Shown here one piece after another: positions 45,848 through 56,934 of a DNA stretch of 64,000 nt; position 1 is the first letter of the stretch; the number at the start of each line of letters is the position of its first letter. The stretch is from the NCBI GenBank assembly GCA_018806985.1, contig JADANN010000438.1, positions 1,627,501-1,691,500 on the forward strand, in the 5' to 3' direction. The notes beneath the pieces were generated by a model. It saw nothing but the letters and a program-made list of their open reading frames with translations, did not search any database and was not told where the DNA came from. The translations under genes and the position numbers were made by a program. The stretch comes from Angiostrongylus vasorum. Lineage: Eukaryota > Nematoda > Chromadorea > Rhabditida > Metastrongylidae.

Positions 45848-45952
45848 GAATGCGGATTCCAAATGAAACGAGCGAAGAGGACAAAAAGGTCATTGTTATG
45901 AAATCTATTCTGCAATTTTTCATGTAACAACGAAGACGATGTGGTTCTTGAT

Positions 45953-45963
45953 GGCTTCGTGAC
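45953..45963. repeat. Left TSD of RTE-2b
   Basis: GGCTTCGTGAC, repeated at 48435-48445. Confidence 0.88.
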
Positions 45964-46180
45964 TTACTTACTTGGATACTTGGACGGTCAGTCTTCACGA
46001 GCTGTGCGGACCTCAGCACATATGCCATTCGTTCCTTTCTCTCACAATCGTAGTCCATGGTGGTGGTCTTGTTCGAGCATGGTATCGTTTGCAAGTCTCG
46101 TACCGTGATCTGTTAAACAACTGCAGCTGCGGGTACAGCTGATTAACTTTGTTTACGAACACGTCCGCCCAACGTGTAGG

Positions 46181-46675
46181 TTATCGTCCTAGGGGAAGTT
46201 TGCATTCTCTTGGAGTCCACTCTATTGTTCTTTCCGTCCATCTGTCGTCCGTTCTTCTCATTATGTGACCGGCCCATCTACGTTTCGCTACCGATGTGTA
46301 TTCTCCTGGATCTCGAAGATGTGACAGATTTCGAAGGTCAGAGCTTGGCATTCCGGCTAGATATTGAGAGTGCCGATTATATTTCAGAAGACATCGCTCA
46401 AGCGCTATGTGAATAGTGCAAAGCATTCTTGACGTAGTTAAAGTATCAACCCATGTCTCCGCAGCATAACAGAGCGCTGGGAGGACCGTAGAATCGAAGA
46501 GATGAGTGCGGATTTTCGGGTCCTTCAGTTGGTCGGTGGCTTCTTTGAGAAGCCCGAATGAGGCCCAAGCCGCTCTCCTTCTTCTATCTATTTCCTCCTT
46601 CATGTTGTTTTCCATGTTCATTGATCGCATAAGGTATATGTCCGAGGTGGTCTCTGCAACGAGAGAGCCATCCAC
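46181..46675 (-). pseudogene. RTE-2b C-terminal region
   Basis: A frame of 164 codons containing DGSLVAETTSDIYLMRSMNM, EIDRRRRAAWASFG, THLFDSTVLPALCYAAETWV, YNRHSQYLAGMPSSDLRN and RRWAGHIMRRTDDRWTERTI. This matches the post-RT region of RTE proteins. It is separated from the RT frame by a stop at 46791 and a frame change. The family ends further on with GRPPTRW-type sequence, which is missing here. Confidence 0.8.
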
Positions 46676-46790
46676 TTCAATTTTTTCCGCCTTCGCACCA
46701 TGGGTTTTTCATGAACTGGGTCTTCTTTCGATTTATGCGAAATCCAATGTTTTTTCCCGCTTCGTTGAGCTCGTTGATCATCATCTCTGC

Positions 46791-47318
46791 TTAGCTAGTA
46801 CTTCTTGAGAAGATGACAATGTCGTCGGCAAAACGAAGATTTGATAGGAATTTTCCATCAATACGTATGCCTTTCTCATCCCAGTCGAGTGACTTCATTA
46901 TCCACTGCAGTGCGGCACTGAACAGCTTTGGCGATATTGTGTCGCCCTGTCGAACCCCTATTCCTGTGGGTATGGTAAGAGGTCGATGGAAAAGCTGTAT
47001 TTTCGTAGTGCGATTCCGATAACAGTCGCACAGAGTTCTTATGTAGGACGAGTCCACTCCTTGGTCGACGAGCACTGATAGGATTGCATTCGTTTCGACA
47101 CTGTCAAACGCTTTTTCATAGTCGACAAAGGTTAGGACTAGAGGCAGGTGGCATTCCCGACAAACTTCGATGAGCCTGGACACGATTTGGATGTGGTCCA
47201 TACAGCAAAATCCTTTCCGAAATCCTAATTGTTCGACTGGTTGCGCCTCATCCAATGTCCTTGATAGGCGCAAGAAGATAATCTTCGTGAAGAGCTTGTA
47301 GAGAGCATCAGTAAGCAC
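46791..47318 (-). pseudogene. RTE-2b reverse transcriptase core
   Basis: A 175-codon frame holding the whole palm: LYKLFTKIIFLRLSRTLDEA, QLGFRKGFCCMDHI, LTFVDYEKAFDSVE (motif A Asp), GIGVRQGDTISPKLFSAALQ (motif B) and LSNLRFADDIVIFSRSTS (motif C, both Asp), ending in a stop. All catalytic residues are present, so this is the best-preserved RT in the window. The stop after motif C and the frame break before the N-terminal part still make the element defective. Confidence 0.85.
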
Positions 47319-47538
47319 GGCGAACGATTGTTACGAAGCTCCCTTCGATCACTTTTTCTTGGGCAGGATGAGCGTGCGCGGCGTCCTCCACTGGTCCAGG
47401 ATTTTTTCGTTTTGGAGGTAGGTAGGCCGTCATTTGGTTTGCGAAAAGTGCATGTAAATTGTGGCTTCCAGCTCCAAGGAAGTCGGCGGTGATATTATCC
47501 AGTCCTAGAGCTGTGCCTATTCTCATGCTTTCTATCAC
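47308..47538 (-). pseudogene. RTE-2b RT fingers region
   Basis: MRIGTALGLDNITADFLGAG, ANQMTAYLPPKRKN and KVIEGSFVTIVRRAY, closely matching RTE-2a 44074-44292. It precedes the palm frame with a frameshift at about 47318. Confidence 0.75.
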
Positions 47539-47721
47539 AACTCGAACCTCCGACGGAAGAATTCCAGGTGGTTTTTCCTCCAGCGGGGATATTAGGGTCC
47601 GAGACGGGGATTGTGGAACGGAAAAGGTGTGTAGGACGTTTCCGCTATTAATTCCATATCACGGCGGGAACTTTTGACGATCCCATTTTCGTTCATCAGA
47701 GGTGACAGCGGAGCATTATAA

Positions 47722-48434
47722 TCACACAAGTCCCGACGGCATTTTTTCAGGCTGCTTCTTTTTTTCTGCTGCTTCCAGTAGTTTCTTCTGCTTGTACCGT
47801 TGTAGATCTTCCTGCAAAGCTATTCTGGAGCTGGCATTTATTACTAGCCATGTCAAACGTGTTGCAGTAGGATCAAGCTTCAGTTTCCTTCTCTTTTCGA
47901 GCAACTCCTTAGTAGTGACGGAGATGCGATCCGATTTTCTTGCTTGAGGGAACTGAAGCAAATTCGGCACAGCTTTTTCAGTCCTTCGACAAGCAGCTCG
48001 TAGTCTTCGGTCGGGTCTTCTTTAATCTGCCAGTCACGTTTGGATAGGACTTCATTCAGAATGTTCTCGTCGTATACAGCTAGACTTTTTCGTGGGCGAT
48101 GAAGAGAGTTCTTTCCCAGTTTGCGGCTGAATCGAATCTTCGCGCGAAGAAGGCGGTGATCGGAACCAGTACAGAATGACGGGACTGGCAATGTGTCAAG
48201 TAGGCACCATCTTCTGTTTAGCAGAATATGGTCGATCTCCGCATGAGTCATGCCGTTGGGAGACTCCCATGTCCAGCGGCGGCTTTCTTTCTTCTGGGAA
48301 AACGAGTTTCCATGGAAGAGACGTGCTGCTGACAGGAGTCCTGCGAGACGGCTTCCATTCTCATTTCTTTCTTCTAATCCAAAATTTCCGATCTTGTATT
48401 CGCTCTCGTTGGCCTTTCCTATTCTGGCGTTGGA
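47722..48434 (-). pseudogene. RTE-2b endonuclease C-terminus and linker
   Basis: From 48434: NARIGKANESEYKIGNFGLE, RRWTWESPNG, MTHAEIDHILLNRRWCLLDT, then SFCTGSDHRLLRAKIRFSRK with the SDH catalytic motif intact, and VYDENILNEVLSKRDW. A second frame (47970-47722) gives LEKRRKLKLDPTATRLTWLV. The N-terminal endonuclease half is absent through 5' truncation. Confidence 0.8.
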
Positions 48435-48445
48435 GGCTTCGTGAC
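48435..48445. repeat. Right TSD of RTE-2b
   Basis: Exact repeat of 45953-45963. Confidence 0.88.
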
Positions 48446-49351
48446 AACCGTTACAAAAATCAGATTCTGCACATTACATGACGCCATTGATGAAATAACT
48501 GAAAGGACAGAAATATAGACCCGTCACACTTCAAGAAGCCAAAGAACATTTGCATCGGAAAGAGTAGTGATGGTCTTCTGGTGATCATTGGCTGGCGGAG
48601 TTCATCTACTGTCAGTTCTCCATTCCTAACTAAGCCAACAACAGTGAAAAAAGTTCCATGAGTGTGCATAGTGAGTTCCCTCTCTGAGTGCACCTGCCAC
48701 TTATCGGTGTTATCGCCAATCGATAACTACATTTTTCATGCGGTTTGACGATTTCATTAAAGAGAAGTCTTCAGCGACCAAACTACTTTTTTGAGTTCAT
48801 ACAGAAGGAAAATTTTGGTCTAAAAACCCTTAAAATTCATGGTTAATAGGTCAACGAAACAACTATTATTTCCGATTTTGATTGCTGAGGTTTAACATGA
48901 GCCGGGACACTTGAGTCTCTAATGAAAGTTTTACAGCAGTAGCTGCTTCCTAAGCAATTTAAAGAATAAAAACGATGAGGAGGACTTATTAGGAAACAAC
49001 GTGCTCCAGGAACTGACAAATAGAATCACAAAAATAGAAAGAATAAGAAAGTCTTAAGTAACGTCTGTTAGGTCAGTAAGAGTTTAGTGACTTTCATGGC
49101 ATTTTCTGAGAACTCAAGGTGATTTGATCGGGACCTAAGTGTCCACACAGAAGTCGGGTCGTCAAATTCTCCGTTTCCGATATCCATTTTTTTTCACATT
49201 TCGAAGCAAAGCTCAAGTACAAGCGGCTTAAGGCTACAAGAAGATTAAGCCAACACGAGCTTGCTCAAGGATATTAGAGGTACTACTGATTATTTATTTC
49301 AAAGTTAAGTGAAATTCAGTTTGGAAGAGTAGTCCATCATTATGCGCTAAC
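48446..49351. other. No gene recognised
   Basis: Non-coding apart from a short open stretch (to a TAG at 48516) that would continue in frame from the left flank of RTE-2b. See findings. Confidence 0.35.
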
Positions 49352-49600
49352 TAGTCTAGTTCTTTTAGTCTAGTTGATCTTTTGCCATCAGCAATCACTC
49401 GTCAGCGGGATTGATCTGGGGAGCCCAAATCGGCAACTATAGAACTAGATCGATAGAACTAGCTGAGAGACAGGCGAAACGAAAGACCCGCATGGTATGG
49501 TGGTGAGCGCGTTACTCCCCAGAAAAGATATTGGCGCGTTCGTTCCCCACCGCAGACACCTGCGGCACGGAGTTTGCAAATATCTCAGCATCATTAAAGT
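49352..49600 (+). mobile_element. Rep-B repeat, central block plus plus-strand arm
   Basis: Central block GATCTTTTGCCATCAGCAAT and GCGGGATTGATCTGGGGAGC, then GCATGGTATGGTGGTGAGCG, GCGCGTTCGTTCCCCACCGC and TTGCAAATATCTCAGCATCA. The central block is in the opposite relative orientation to its position in the 23-kb copies, as expected for a foldback unit. Confidence 0.7.
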
Positions 49601-49797
49601 TAGCTTATTTAGTTTAGGGGTGATTACCCTGTGTTAGCTTACCGATGAAAGAAGTAGAAATTCAAATGTTAAAGGAAAACCAGTTGTTGAAATATTGCAG
49701 CGCTTAGTAAAGTTTTCTATTGAAAGAAAATGAATAAGACGTCAGTTAAACAAAAAGTAAAAAAGTGAAAAATAGGAAATGTAAAGGAGAAAAAATA

Positions 49798-49895
49798 AAG
49801 GATAAAATAACACCTCACGTTTGCACAACAGGAGTATGAAGAATTATTGGATTAACGCCGAGGAAGTCAGTCGAGGGAATCACTACTATAAGGAA
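49798..49895 (+). mobile_element. PLE 3' terminus fragment
   Basis: AAAATAACACCTCACGTTTG, AGTATGAAGAATTATTGG and GCCGAGGAAGTCAGTCGAGG match 335-415 of the PLE tail at the window start. The hammerhead portion is absent. Confidence 0.55.
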
Positions 49896-51269
49896 CAGGA
49901 ACTGGATTGCCAGAAAGAATTCTGAGACGACAAGGACGATGGAAAAACATTTTCCTTTGAAACTTTCTTTTTCCTTTTAATTCTTTTTTCCAAATATGCT
50001 TAACAAAGCTGATAGTTATCGATTTTTTTTGCAAAGGTGGGACCATTCTTTACTTAGAAAAAGAGCATTTTCCATTTTTTTCGCCTTTCAACTTTTGATT
50101 TTCTTTATTTTCGATTTCAGCCCTATCAGATGTGTTGTAGGACTTTGTACCGCATATATCAGATCATCACACGCCCAATTAAGGATGCTTTATTTAGCTG
50201 TCTCAAATGAAAACCCTTTTTACAAGGAAAGAATTTCTAATAGATAACGGTCTAGCTCAAAAAGACGAATGTCACCGCCTATTTTCTAAAAAATTTTAAA
50301 GGGAAACAACAAAGATTACGTGCTAAAGTAGCTTACGGTAAGTGGTCTCAAAGACTTGGAATTTTCTGAAATGTACCGTATTCGATAAGAACAATAATAA
50401 ATGACAAAGTACTGCAGCGTCGTTGGGAGTAATTCGAAAAAAAGGAGTTCGTATTTCTTCTTTTTCTCTGACAAAGAAAAAAAACGGATTGGAGCTGGAG
50501 AGCGAGAGGCGGTGGCCGCTGTGAGGAAGGACGACAAATTCGATGCGACAATACATTGAAACGGAAAACCAGTAGCGGACATGAATCGCTGAGAATCGCT
50601 GACCTTCGACCCCGATGAAAACTACCTCACTTAACTCTGGTTTCGTTAAATGTTTTAGCTTACAAGTTCCCAAAGACAATATAAATTTGAAATCTATGTT
50701 TTTTTTAACCATCGCTATCACTTTATCTCGTTTTCTTCCTGCTTAGATTTCTTACAATACCAGTAGCAAATTAGTGGGACACAGTAGTAGAGCAGTGCGT
50801 TGAAGATGATCAGCGGGAATATGAAGTTCTACCCTGTGCATGCTGCAGCGTTCTCCTTCCAAAATGTAGACAGTTCTTATCGAAAACAAAAGAGAAGACG
50901 AAAAAAATAACAGTGCAAAATAAGAAAAGAAAACGACAAACTCGGAAAGTCTGAAAAGACAGAAATCGTTGAAAAAATCGCAGTAATCTAAGAAAAGTCT
51001 ACCTTATTTGCTTTTCTTACTTTCCTTTTCCTAGGAACAACATAGATGACAACTCATGATTACCTGGGTCTTGGTTTCTAATTGAAATCTGCCACTACCC
51101 TGCACTGGTTTCTACTATTTCGTTATCTCAATCCATTAAAAAACTGCACTCTGTGTAATTTGAAGAACCAAAACATCATCAACCTCGGCATTAGTAAACC
51201 TATGTTATCTTATGAAGCGCATAGGTTAGAGGTTTCCTGCATTGCTCTCATGTTCCTTGGTCCAACTCA
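49896..51269. other. No gene recognised
   Basis: Non-coding. The open frames at 49996-50247 and 50316-50721 are T- or A-rich without motifs. Confidence 0.4.
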
Positions 51270-51430
51270 ACTCAACGGCTTGGACCAAGCCTTCCACCCA
51301 TTAGGGGTCGGTGAACAGATACTAGACTAATTTTTGGAGGATGACAGCACTTTGTACATCGATAGGCACCTTTACCATGCTCGATGAGGGTGAATGGATG
51401 GCGCATCTTCCAGTGGTTGAACAACGCTGG
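51270..51430 (+). mobile_element. Rep-A relic (head missing, diverged)
   Basis: CCAAGCCTTCCACCCATTAG, GGGGTCGGTGAACAGATACT, GGAGGATGACAGCAC and ATGGCGCATCTTCCAG follow Rep-A order with many substitutions. Confidence 0.5.
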
Positions 51431-51520
51431 ACGTTTTATCTTCTATCCTTGTCTCACGAATTCTTCTTTTTCTCAAATTGAAATCAGCTTGCTAACAATG
51501 CTGTATTGAAGTATAAAAAA

Positions 51521-51796
51521 AGCTAAAGCTCTCGGCGTTGATCAATCCCCTGACGGATGCGCAATGCACTCGACTTCATTAAGCATCGTTTGGAGGTGAT
51601 TGAATGCATATCTGGCCTTTACAATGGCTCGCAGTGGATTACCGATGCATCGAGCCAGTGCTGCTATCTTCACAAACAAGTCTGGTACCAATTTGCCGAC
51701 TCCGGATGGATGGAAGGCTTGGTGGGCCATGGGCGCAGGGATCAATTCCACGTGTGTGTTGTATGGCGCCTCCGACCACTGCGCCACACGCGCCCG
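51521..51796 (-). mobile_element. Rep-A SINE, copy 7
   Basis: Near-complete minus-strand copy from AAGCTCTCGGCGTTGATCAA to the reversed head GCGCCACACGCGCC. CTTCACAAACAAGTCTGG replaces the usual CCTCCCAGACAAGTCTGG, as in copy 6, so the two belong to one subfamily. Confidence 0.85.
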
Positions 51797-51892
51797 ATAG
51801 TGCCATATTAGAAGCATTTTTATACGATTTTTAGAATGAAAGAAAGCACTAATTTCTGTACAAAAGCTGCTATTTTTTGGACAGTAAAAAGA

Positions 51893-52035
51893 ATGTATTT
51901 ATTTATATGGTCTTATAAACTGATCATCTTTAGCTGACGCGAAGTTGGTATAGGTCTTCGTTGTCGTTGTCGTTGTTGTCGGTGTTGTTGGTCGATGGCT
52001 GACGTTTCGGCGATTTCGCCTTCCTCAGACCCGTG
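51893..52035 (-). mobile_element. PLE 3' end with (GTT)n and hammerhead
   Basis: The plus strand shows GTATTTATTTATATGGTCTT, GAAGTTGGTATAGGTCTTCG, GTT/GTC repeats and then the minus-strand hammerhead. It is the same tail type as 21884-22146 and 56935-57110, with a shorter microsatellite and no coding body. Confidence 0.7.
51997..52032 (-). ncRNA. Hammerhead ribozyme motif, intact core
   Basis: Minus strand: CTGAGGA (52022-52028), extra A, stem II GGCG/CGCC with an AAAT loop, GAAACGTC (52001-52008), then AGCC. Stem I pairs GGGT with AGCC with one mismatch. Best stem II of the set along with 57074-57109. Confidence 0.65.
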
Positions 52036-52149
52036 ATGTGACTCGGAAAAAATAAAAGAATGGTTGAGAAATTTTTGTCATCTGTCTCTTATTTCGATGA
52101 ACTGCTTCCGTTAGTTGCAGTTACGACGAAGAAGCCTTAAATAGATCAC

Positions 52150-52545
52150 CATGATGCTAGGATACGACAACGATGCTAAGATATTCGCAAAACTTCGCCC
52201 CGGGCCAGATCGAACCAAGACTTCCTTTTCCGGGGGGCTCGCACATTACACACGGCACCACGGAGGCCCTTGCTGCAAGAAAATTTGTTTCGATCTGGTC
52301 AGGCGTCCAAGTTCCACGAACATCTCAGAATCGTCGTGGTTGTTCTCGCATAATACCTTGCCGTGAAAAATGTGTTAGGCAGTAAATAAAGAAGTAAACA
52401 TTGTGATGCTGAGATATTTGCAAAGCTCTGGACCGCAGGTGTCTGCTGTGAGCATCGTACCTGCTATTGCCCTTACAGGGGGGATAACGCGTTCTCCACT
52501 ACACCACGCTTGTTATTCGTTCCACTTTTCGTTCAGCTAGTTTTA
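52150..52545. mobile_element. Rep-B repeats, two diverged arms
   Basis: The first unit (52170-52390) has a minus arm and a plus-oriented end finishing in GTTAGGCAGTAAATAAAGAAG. A second minus arm (52405-52545) has GTGATGCTGAGATATTTGCA, GGACCGCAGGTGTCTGCTGT and CTCCACTACACCACG. Confidence 0.6.
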
Positions 52546-53034
52546 GCTCTCTTAGCTTACACAGAACTTCTCAATTTTTCATGCAGACATTTTACTGTGA
52601 GACGTTTTAAGTACCAGTTTGATCAAATTTCAATCATCCTCAGGCTAAACAGTAGTTGTCGCGTTTCGCCAATAATCGCTTACCATGAACGGCGTAGCCA
52701 TGGCTTAGGAGAATACCTTGGTGTGCAGCAACGATGTGCAGGTAGTAGTTCGTCTCCCAACTAGACTATCGAAGACTGTGAAAGAGTTAACTTTTTTTTC
52801 ATTTGGAAGTCCATCTAAGAGTAAATTGTTACCAGGAGGAAGTGCTATCCTGGCAAGAGAATCATCATTCGACGGAAAGTATTGACGCCCTCGAAAATCC
52901 CATCTATCACAACTTGTGAAACTTCTCTTGCTCAAACAGCAAGTTTTACTAGTGGATTAGAAACTGTGCCAGGGCTCCTCTAATTTTTCCCTCGAATTAT
53001 CAAAACAAATCATTCCAGTGCGAATTTTTGCCAG
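52546..53034. other. No gene recognised
   Basis: Non-coding. Nothing identifiable. Confidence 0.4.
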
Positions 53035-53048
53035 TACCCATCAAGGGA

Positions 53049-53323
53049 GGGTGCGTGTGGCGCAGTGGTCGAAGAAGCCCTGCAACACAAACGTGGAATC
53101 AATTCGCGCCCATGGCCTACCAAGCCTTCCAACCCTCCGGGGTCGACAAATTGGTGCCAGACTTGTCTGCTAGGATAGCAGCACTGGCTCGATACATCGG
53201 TAGGCCACCCGAGTCATTGTTAAGGCCAAATATACATTCAATCACCTCAAAACGATGCTTAATGAAGTCGAATGCATTGCGCATCCCTCAGGGATTGATC
53301 AACGCCGAGAGCTTTATCCTTTA
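53049..53323 (+). mobile_element. Rep-A SINE, copy 8, with TSD
   Basis: Flanked by TACCCATCAAGGGA (53035-53048) and TACCGATCAAGGGA (53324-53337), 14 bp with one difference. It has the best A-box of the family, GTGTGGCGCAGTGGTCGAAG, then GGAATCAATTCGCGCCC, the shared domain, and a tail ending AGAGCTTTATCCTT. Confidence 0.9.
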
Positions 53324-53337
53324 TACCGATCAAGGGA

Positions 53338-54169
53338 ACTGAAAGAGCCGTGAAATTTCCGACGAATACAGTGGGTCGTCCATGTGAATGATTACCACAG
53401 TACATTCGTCAAAGAGATAAGGGCGATTGCACTTTCATGATGAACCACTTCGCCTGCACACCAAAATGCTGTGAAAATTTCCAGCAAATGAAAAAGAAAA
53501 GAAAATAGAAAACGGGAAAGAGGCACGGTAGTTTTCCCTAATGAGACATAAGTATACCGAAGTTTTTTAAAACACGAAACCAATATTGAACAGACTTTGT
53601 GAAAACTTCAAAAATATGGCCTTTAGTGAAAAAATTATCGATTTTCTAGTATTTTTACTGACGCTTTTTTTAACAACCGCAGTAAGCAGCACTCGTTAAG
53701 TGTGAGAAGAAACACATGATGGTTTCAACAGATAAAATGTTTAAACACTGAAAAACACAAGACTGTCGAAAGTATTCTGGCGGTCTTTAATTTTCAACTG
53801 TCTCGGTCACAGCCGAACTTTTGTCCGTTCGAATCTGTGCAGGCTTTTTCCGATAGTTGGAGCACTTGAGGCTTTGAATCTTTTAAACACTTATAGATGG
53901 ACTCATAAACTTCCTGTTTCAATTAGGGTATATATTATTTTTGAGCAATGTTAGTCTTTCGACTTTCCGAGATGAAGAAATAACACTAATATGAAAAAAT
54001 ATTTGAAAACTTCCAAGCAAAGGCCCACGCTGACCTAAGATAATTGGTGAACATGGTCCTCCAGTCCTGAAATAAAGACCGTTTCTTCACGGCTTTCGTG
54101 TTTGATTGACTAGCGGTGATGCAAAGGAACGTAAAAAAAAACAGTGTTTTAGCCATGTAGCTACTTTTT
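53338..54169. other. No gene recognised
   Basis: Non-coding. Nothing identifiable. Confidence 0.4.
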
Positions 54170-54330
54170 TAATTACTACTTATCCTTTTTTTTTCATGGC
54201 AGAGTGTAATGTGAAATATAACCACAATGATGCTGAGATGTTCGGAAAGCTCCGTACCGCTGGTTCCTGCGGTGGACCCGCTATTAGCCTTTTCTAGGCT
54301 AAAGTGTTCTCCACCACGCCATGTAAGTCC
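54170..54330 (-). mobile_element. Rep-B single arm
   Basis: TTACTACTTATCC-type end, ATGGCAGAGTGTAATGTGAA, ATGATGCTGAGATGTTCGGA and the reversed head CTCCACCACGCCATG. Confidence 0.65.
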
Positions 54331-54441
54331 TTCTTTTAACTTTTCTACAAAGTTTCTCCTTTTACATATTTATAGCTGCAAAAAGCCAGAATCTTGGCGG
54401 TCTAAGAATAAAGAGCTTTTATACTAAAGGCGATGTCTAGA

Positions 54442-54795
54442 CTTTAATGATGCTGAGATATTTGCAAAACTCCGGACCGCAGGTGTCTACGGTGGGGGAA
54501 CGAACGCGCTATTGTCCTTTCCGGGGAGTAGCGCGCTCACCACCACACCATGCATCAGCATTGCTGATGGCAAAAGATCAATAGAACTAGCTGACAGACA
54601 GGCGAAACGAAGGGACCCGCATGGTGTGGTGGTGAGCCCGCTACTCCCCGGAAAGGACAATAACGAGTTCGTTCCCCATCGTAGACACCGGAGGCCCGGA
54701 GTTTTGCAAATATCTCAGCATCATTAAAGTTATATTTCGCAATATATACCCTGCCGCTAAAAAGAGTAGGCAGTAAATAATAAGTCAAAATAGCA
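54442..54795. mobile_element. Rep-B head-to-head palindrome with 9-bp TSD
   Basis: Left arm 54449-54550 and right arm 54619-54723 are reverse complements with few mismatches. Each contains the tRNA-like boxes and TTTGCAAATATCTCAGCATC. The centre contains CATCAGCATTGCTGATG, itself a hairpin. ATGTCTAGA at 54433-54441 and 54796-54804 brackets the unit as a 9-bp TSD. The right end extends further (GCAGTAAATAA) than the left, so the left arm is shortened. Confidence 0.75.
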
Positions 54796-54804
54796 ATGTC
54801 TAGA

Positions 54805-55727
54805 GTTAAAAAGGAGTCACCATTTCCATCTTTAATGAATCATATTTGGTTCCTTAGGTAGTGAAATTGTGACGAATCTATACAAAAGCCCCCTAAAAGC
54901 TGCTCGTGACTATCAAAGAAGTACGGGGCTTTCTTCGTTTCTGTTGCGATAAAATTCTTAGCTTCCAAAGCCCAAAAATCCTGTGAAGACTATTCAACGA
55001 CGATTCGGTTGTTGTTTTCCGAGCAAGTAGTCGGCTTTCAAAAAAATCTGAAAAGTTTCGTAGTTATAACACTTGTAATTAAGTTCTGTCACAAAGATTT
55101 GTTATACACTTCGTTTCTGAGCATCACGTTGAAGCCTACTTCTCGCTTGACCATCTACTATTCAACTACTTTTTTTTAAACAATTGGTGAATAGTGGCTT
55201 GAGGACAGTTGAAATGGTAGGGTTATCGATAGGCTCAAGAAAGCCATGGTCGTTTAGGCAAAGAGGGCATATGGACAAGACCGTAGACGAGTACAGAAAC
55301 CTCATCACTGCCCTATTCTAGTAAAAATTTGGATTAGAGGTCGTTTTTCGACAGCTTAATCTCTATCCATCTATTGCTAACAGTTCTTCTACATAATATA
55401 TTTTTCATCCAAGTTCACTAAAGGGAATGGCGGTTTTTGTCATGCCTATGCAACGTACCATTTCATTTGTCACTTAATCATTCCAGAACCACTCTCTAAT
55501 TGTTTGAGTTCGTTATCGATTTGAGAAGTTTTAAAACTGTTTGCTCTACATTCACTTTGTTTTTCCTAGAAGCCGTAGAGCCATTATTTATGATAAGTCC
55601 TCATCCACACTGCTGAGTGTACGAAACCGATTAGGAAGCTGCGAGTAGAAACAAACATCAACATCTCTACATAACTAGCCCAAAAAATGAAGGGTCTCCT
55701 GCTAAAACCATAATGTAATCACTTTTT
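54805..55727. other. No gene recognised
   Basis: Non-coding. Nothing identifiable. Confidence 0.4.
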
Positions 55728-56195
55728 TATCTACTGCCTGTTCTTTTTTCATGGCCGGATGAAAGGATAAAAAAAGGATAGAGCCCTCGACGTTGATCAA
55801 TCCCTGAGGGATGCGCCATGCATTCGACATCGTTGGAGGTGATTGAATGCATATCTGTCCTTTACAATGACTCGCGGTGCCCTACTGATGTATCGAGCCA
55901 GTGCTGCTATCCTCTCAGACAAGTTTGGTACCAATTTGCAGACCCCGGAGAGATGGAAGGCTTAGTGGGAAATGAGCGCGGCGATTGATTCCACGTATGT
56001 GTTGCAGGGCGCCTCCAACCACTGCTCCACACGCGCCCCTCATGGCAGGATATGATGTGAAATATAACCAAATATAACCATAGTGATGCGAGATGTTTGC
56101 AAGACTCCGCATAGCTGGTGTCTGCAGTGGAGATCGAACATGCTTTTGTTCTTTCCAGGTGCTAACGCGTTCGCTAGCACACTATGCGGGTCCTT
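55728..56195 (-). mobile_element. Rep-B arm, split by a Rep-A insertion
   Basis: TTATCTACTGCCTGTTCTTT (55728-55747) is the Rep-B end. The arm resumes after the Rep-A copy at about 56052 with TGATGTGAAATATAACCA, TGATGCGAGATGTTTGCAAG and CGCTAGCACACTATGCGGGT. Confidence 0.65.
55761..56039 (-). mobile_element. Rep-A SINE, copy 9, nested in Rep-B
   Basis: Complete minus copy between TCATGGCCGGAT (55749-55760) and TCATGGCAGGAT (56040-56051), 12 bp with one difference. The interrupted Rep-B sequence is continuous once this copy is removed, so Rep-A is the younger insertion. Confidence 0.87.
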
Positions 56196-56934
56196 CGTTT
56201 CGTATTTCTCTCACAACCTTTCTCGTTCGTTTTCTCTTTCTCAAAACCATAATGTTTTTTCGTATTTCTTGGACGAACGTAGCCCATTTGGGACGCCTTC
56301 GCTTAGGTATGAGATGATTGAAAAATCTAGCGTTCTTGATTGTTACCATTACACAGCTTGTGGGGATACAGGTTATGTAGATGAATCCTCAAACGAGAAA
56401 GAGTTTCATATCAAAACAGGTTGAATGTGGAAGCACAAGAAGGGAAGGTCAGCGCTGAAAAACGGCGCACAGATGAAACTCTGAAACAAATACTGTTATG
56501 AAAGCAAAAAGAGTATCAAAGAATGGTTTGTTAAACAACATTCGACGGCATCCGAATGGGTTGAGAGAAGCAACGGTGTTCCGAACCGGTCCGAGTCGTC
56601 GACACGTCCCAATTACGATCATGTGCCATTGAATCGTTCTCAAAGGCTTATCCCATAATTCGGGATAGTCGAGAGTCTGCCATAACAAACATTTCCCATT
56701 AATTAGACTGTTTATTCAATTATTATAACCAGCAAGCTCATTTGAGAATCTTTACACCCACAAGTTGAATAAGTCGTCCTATTGAGGAATCGTATGAAAA
56801 TGCTGGATTGATATCTCAAAAAGATTCCTTTTTAATGAGTTTTCAGAGATTTTGATTACAAGTTTTCCAAGCCGTCAGCGCAGAAATCTGCGTGACCTTT
56901 TGTTTTGAAAGGAGTTTGCTTAATAACTCAAAAG
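56196..56934. other. No gene recognised
   Basis: Non-coding. Nothing identifiable. Confidence 0.4.

Larger units (their letters stand above)
45964..48434 (-). mobile_element. RTE-2b: RTE-type retrotransposon, 5' truncated
   Basis: A 2.47-kb minus-strand insertion between perfect 11-bp TSDs (GGCTTCGTGAC). It reads from the middle of the endonuclease (48434) through the RT to a 3' UTR whose end on the plus strand is TTACTTACTTGGATACTTGG, a short tandem-repeat tail typical of RTE elements. It is the opposite-strand relative of RTE-2a and retains the RT region deleted there. Confidence 0.9.
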
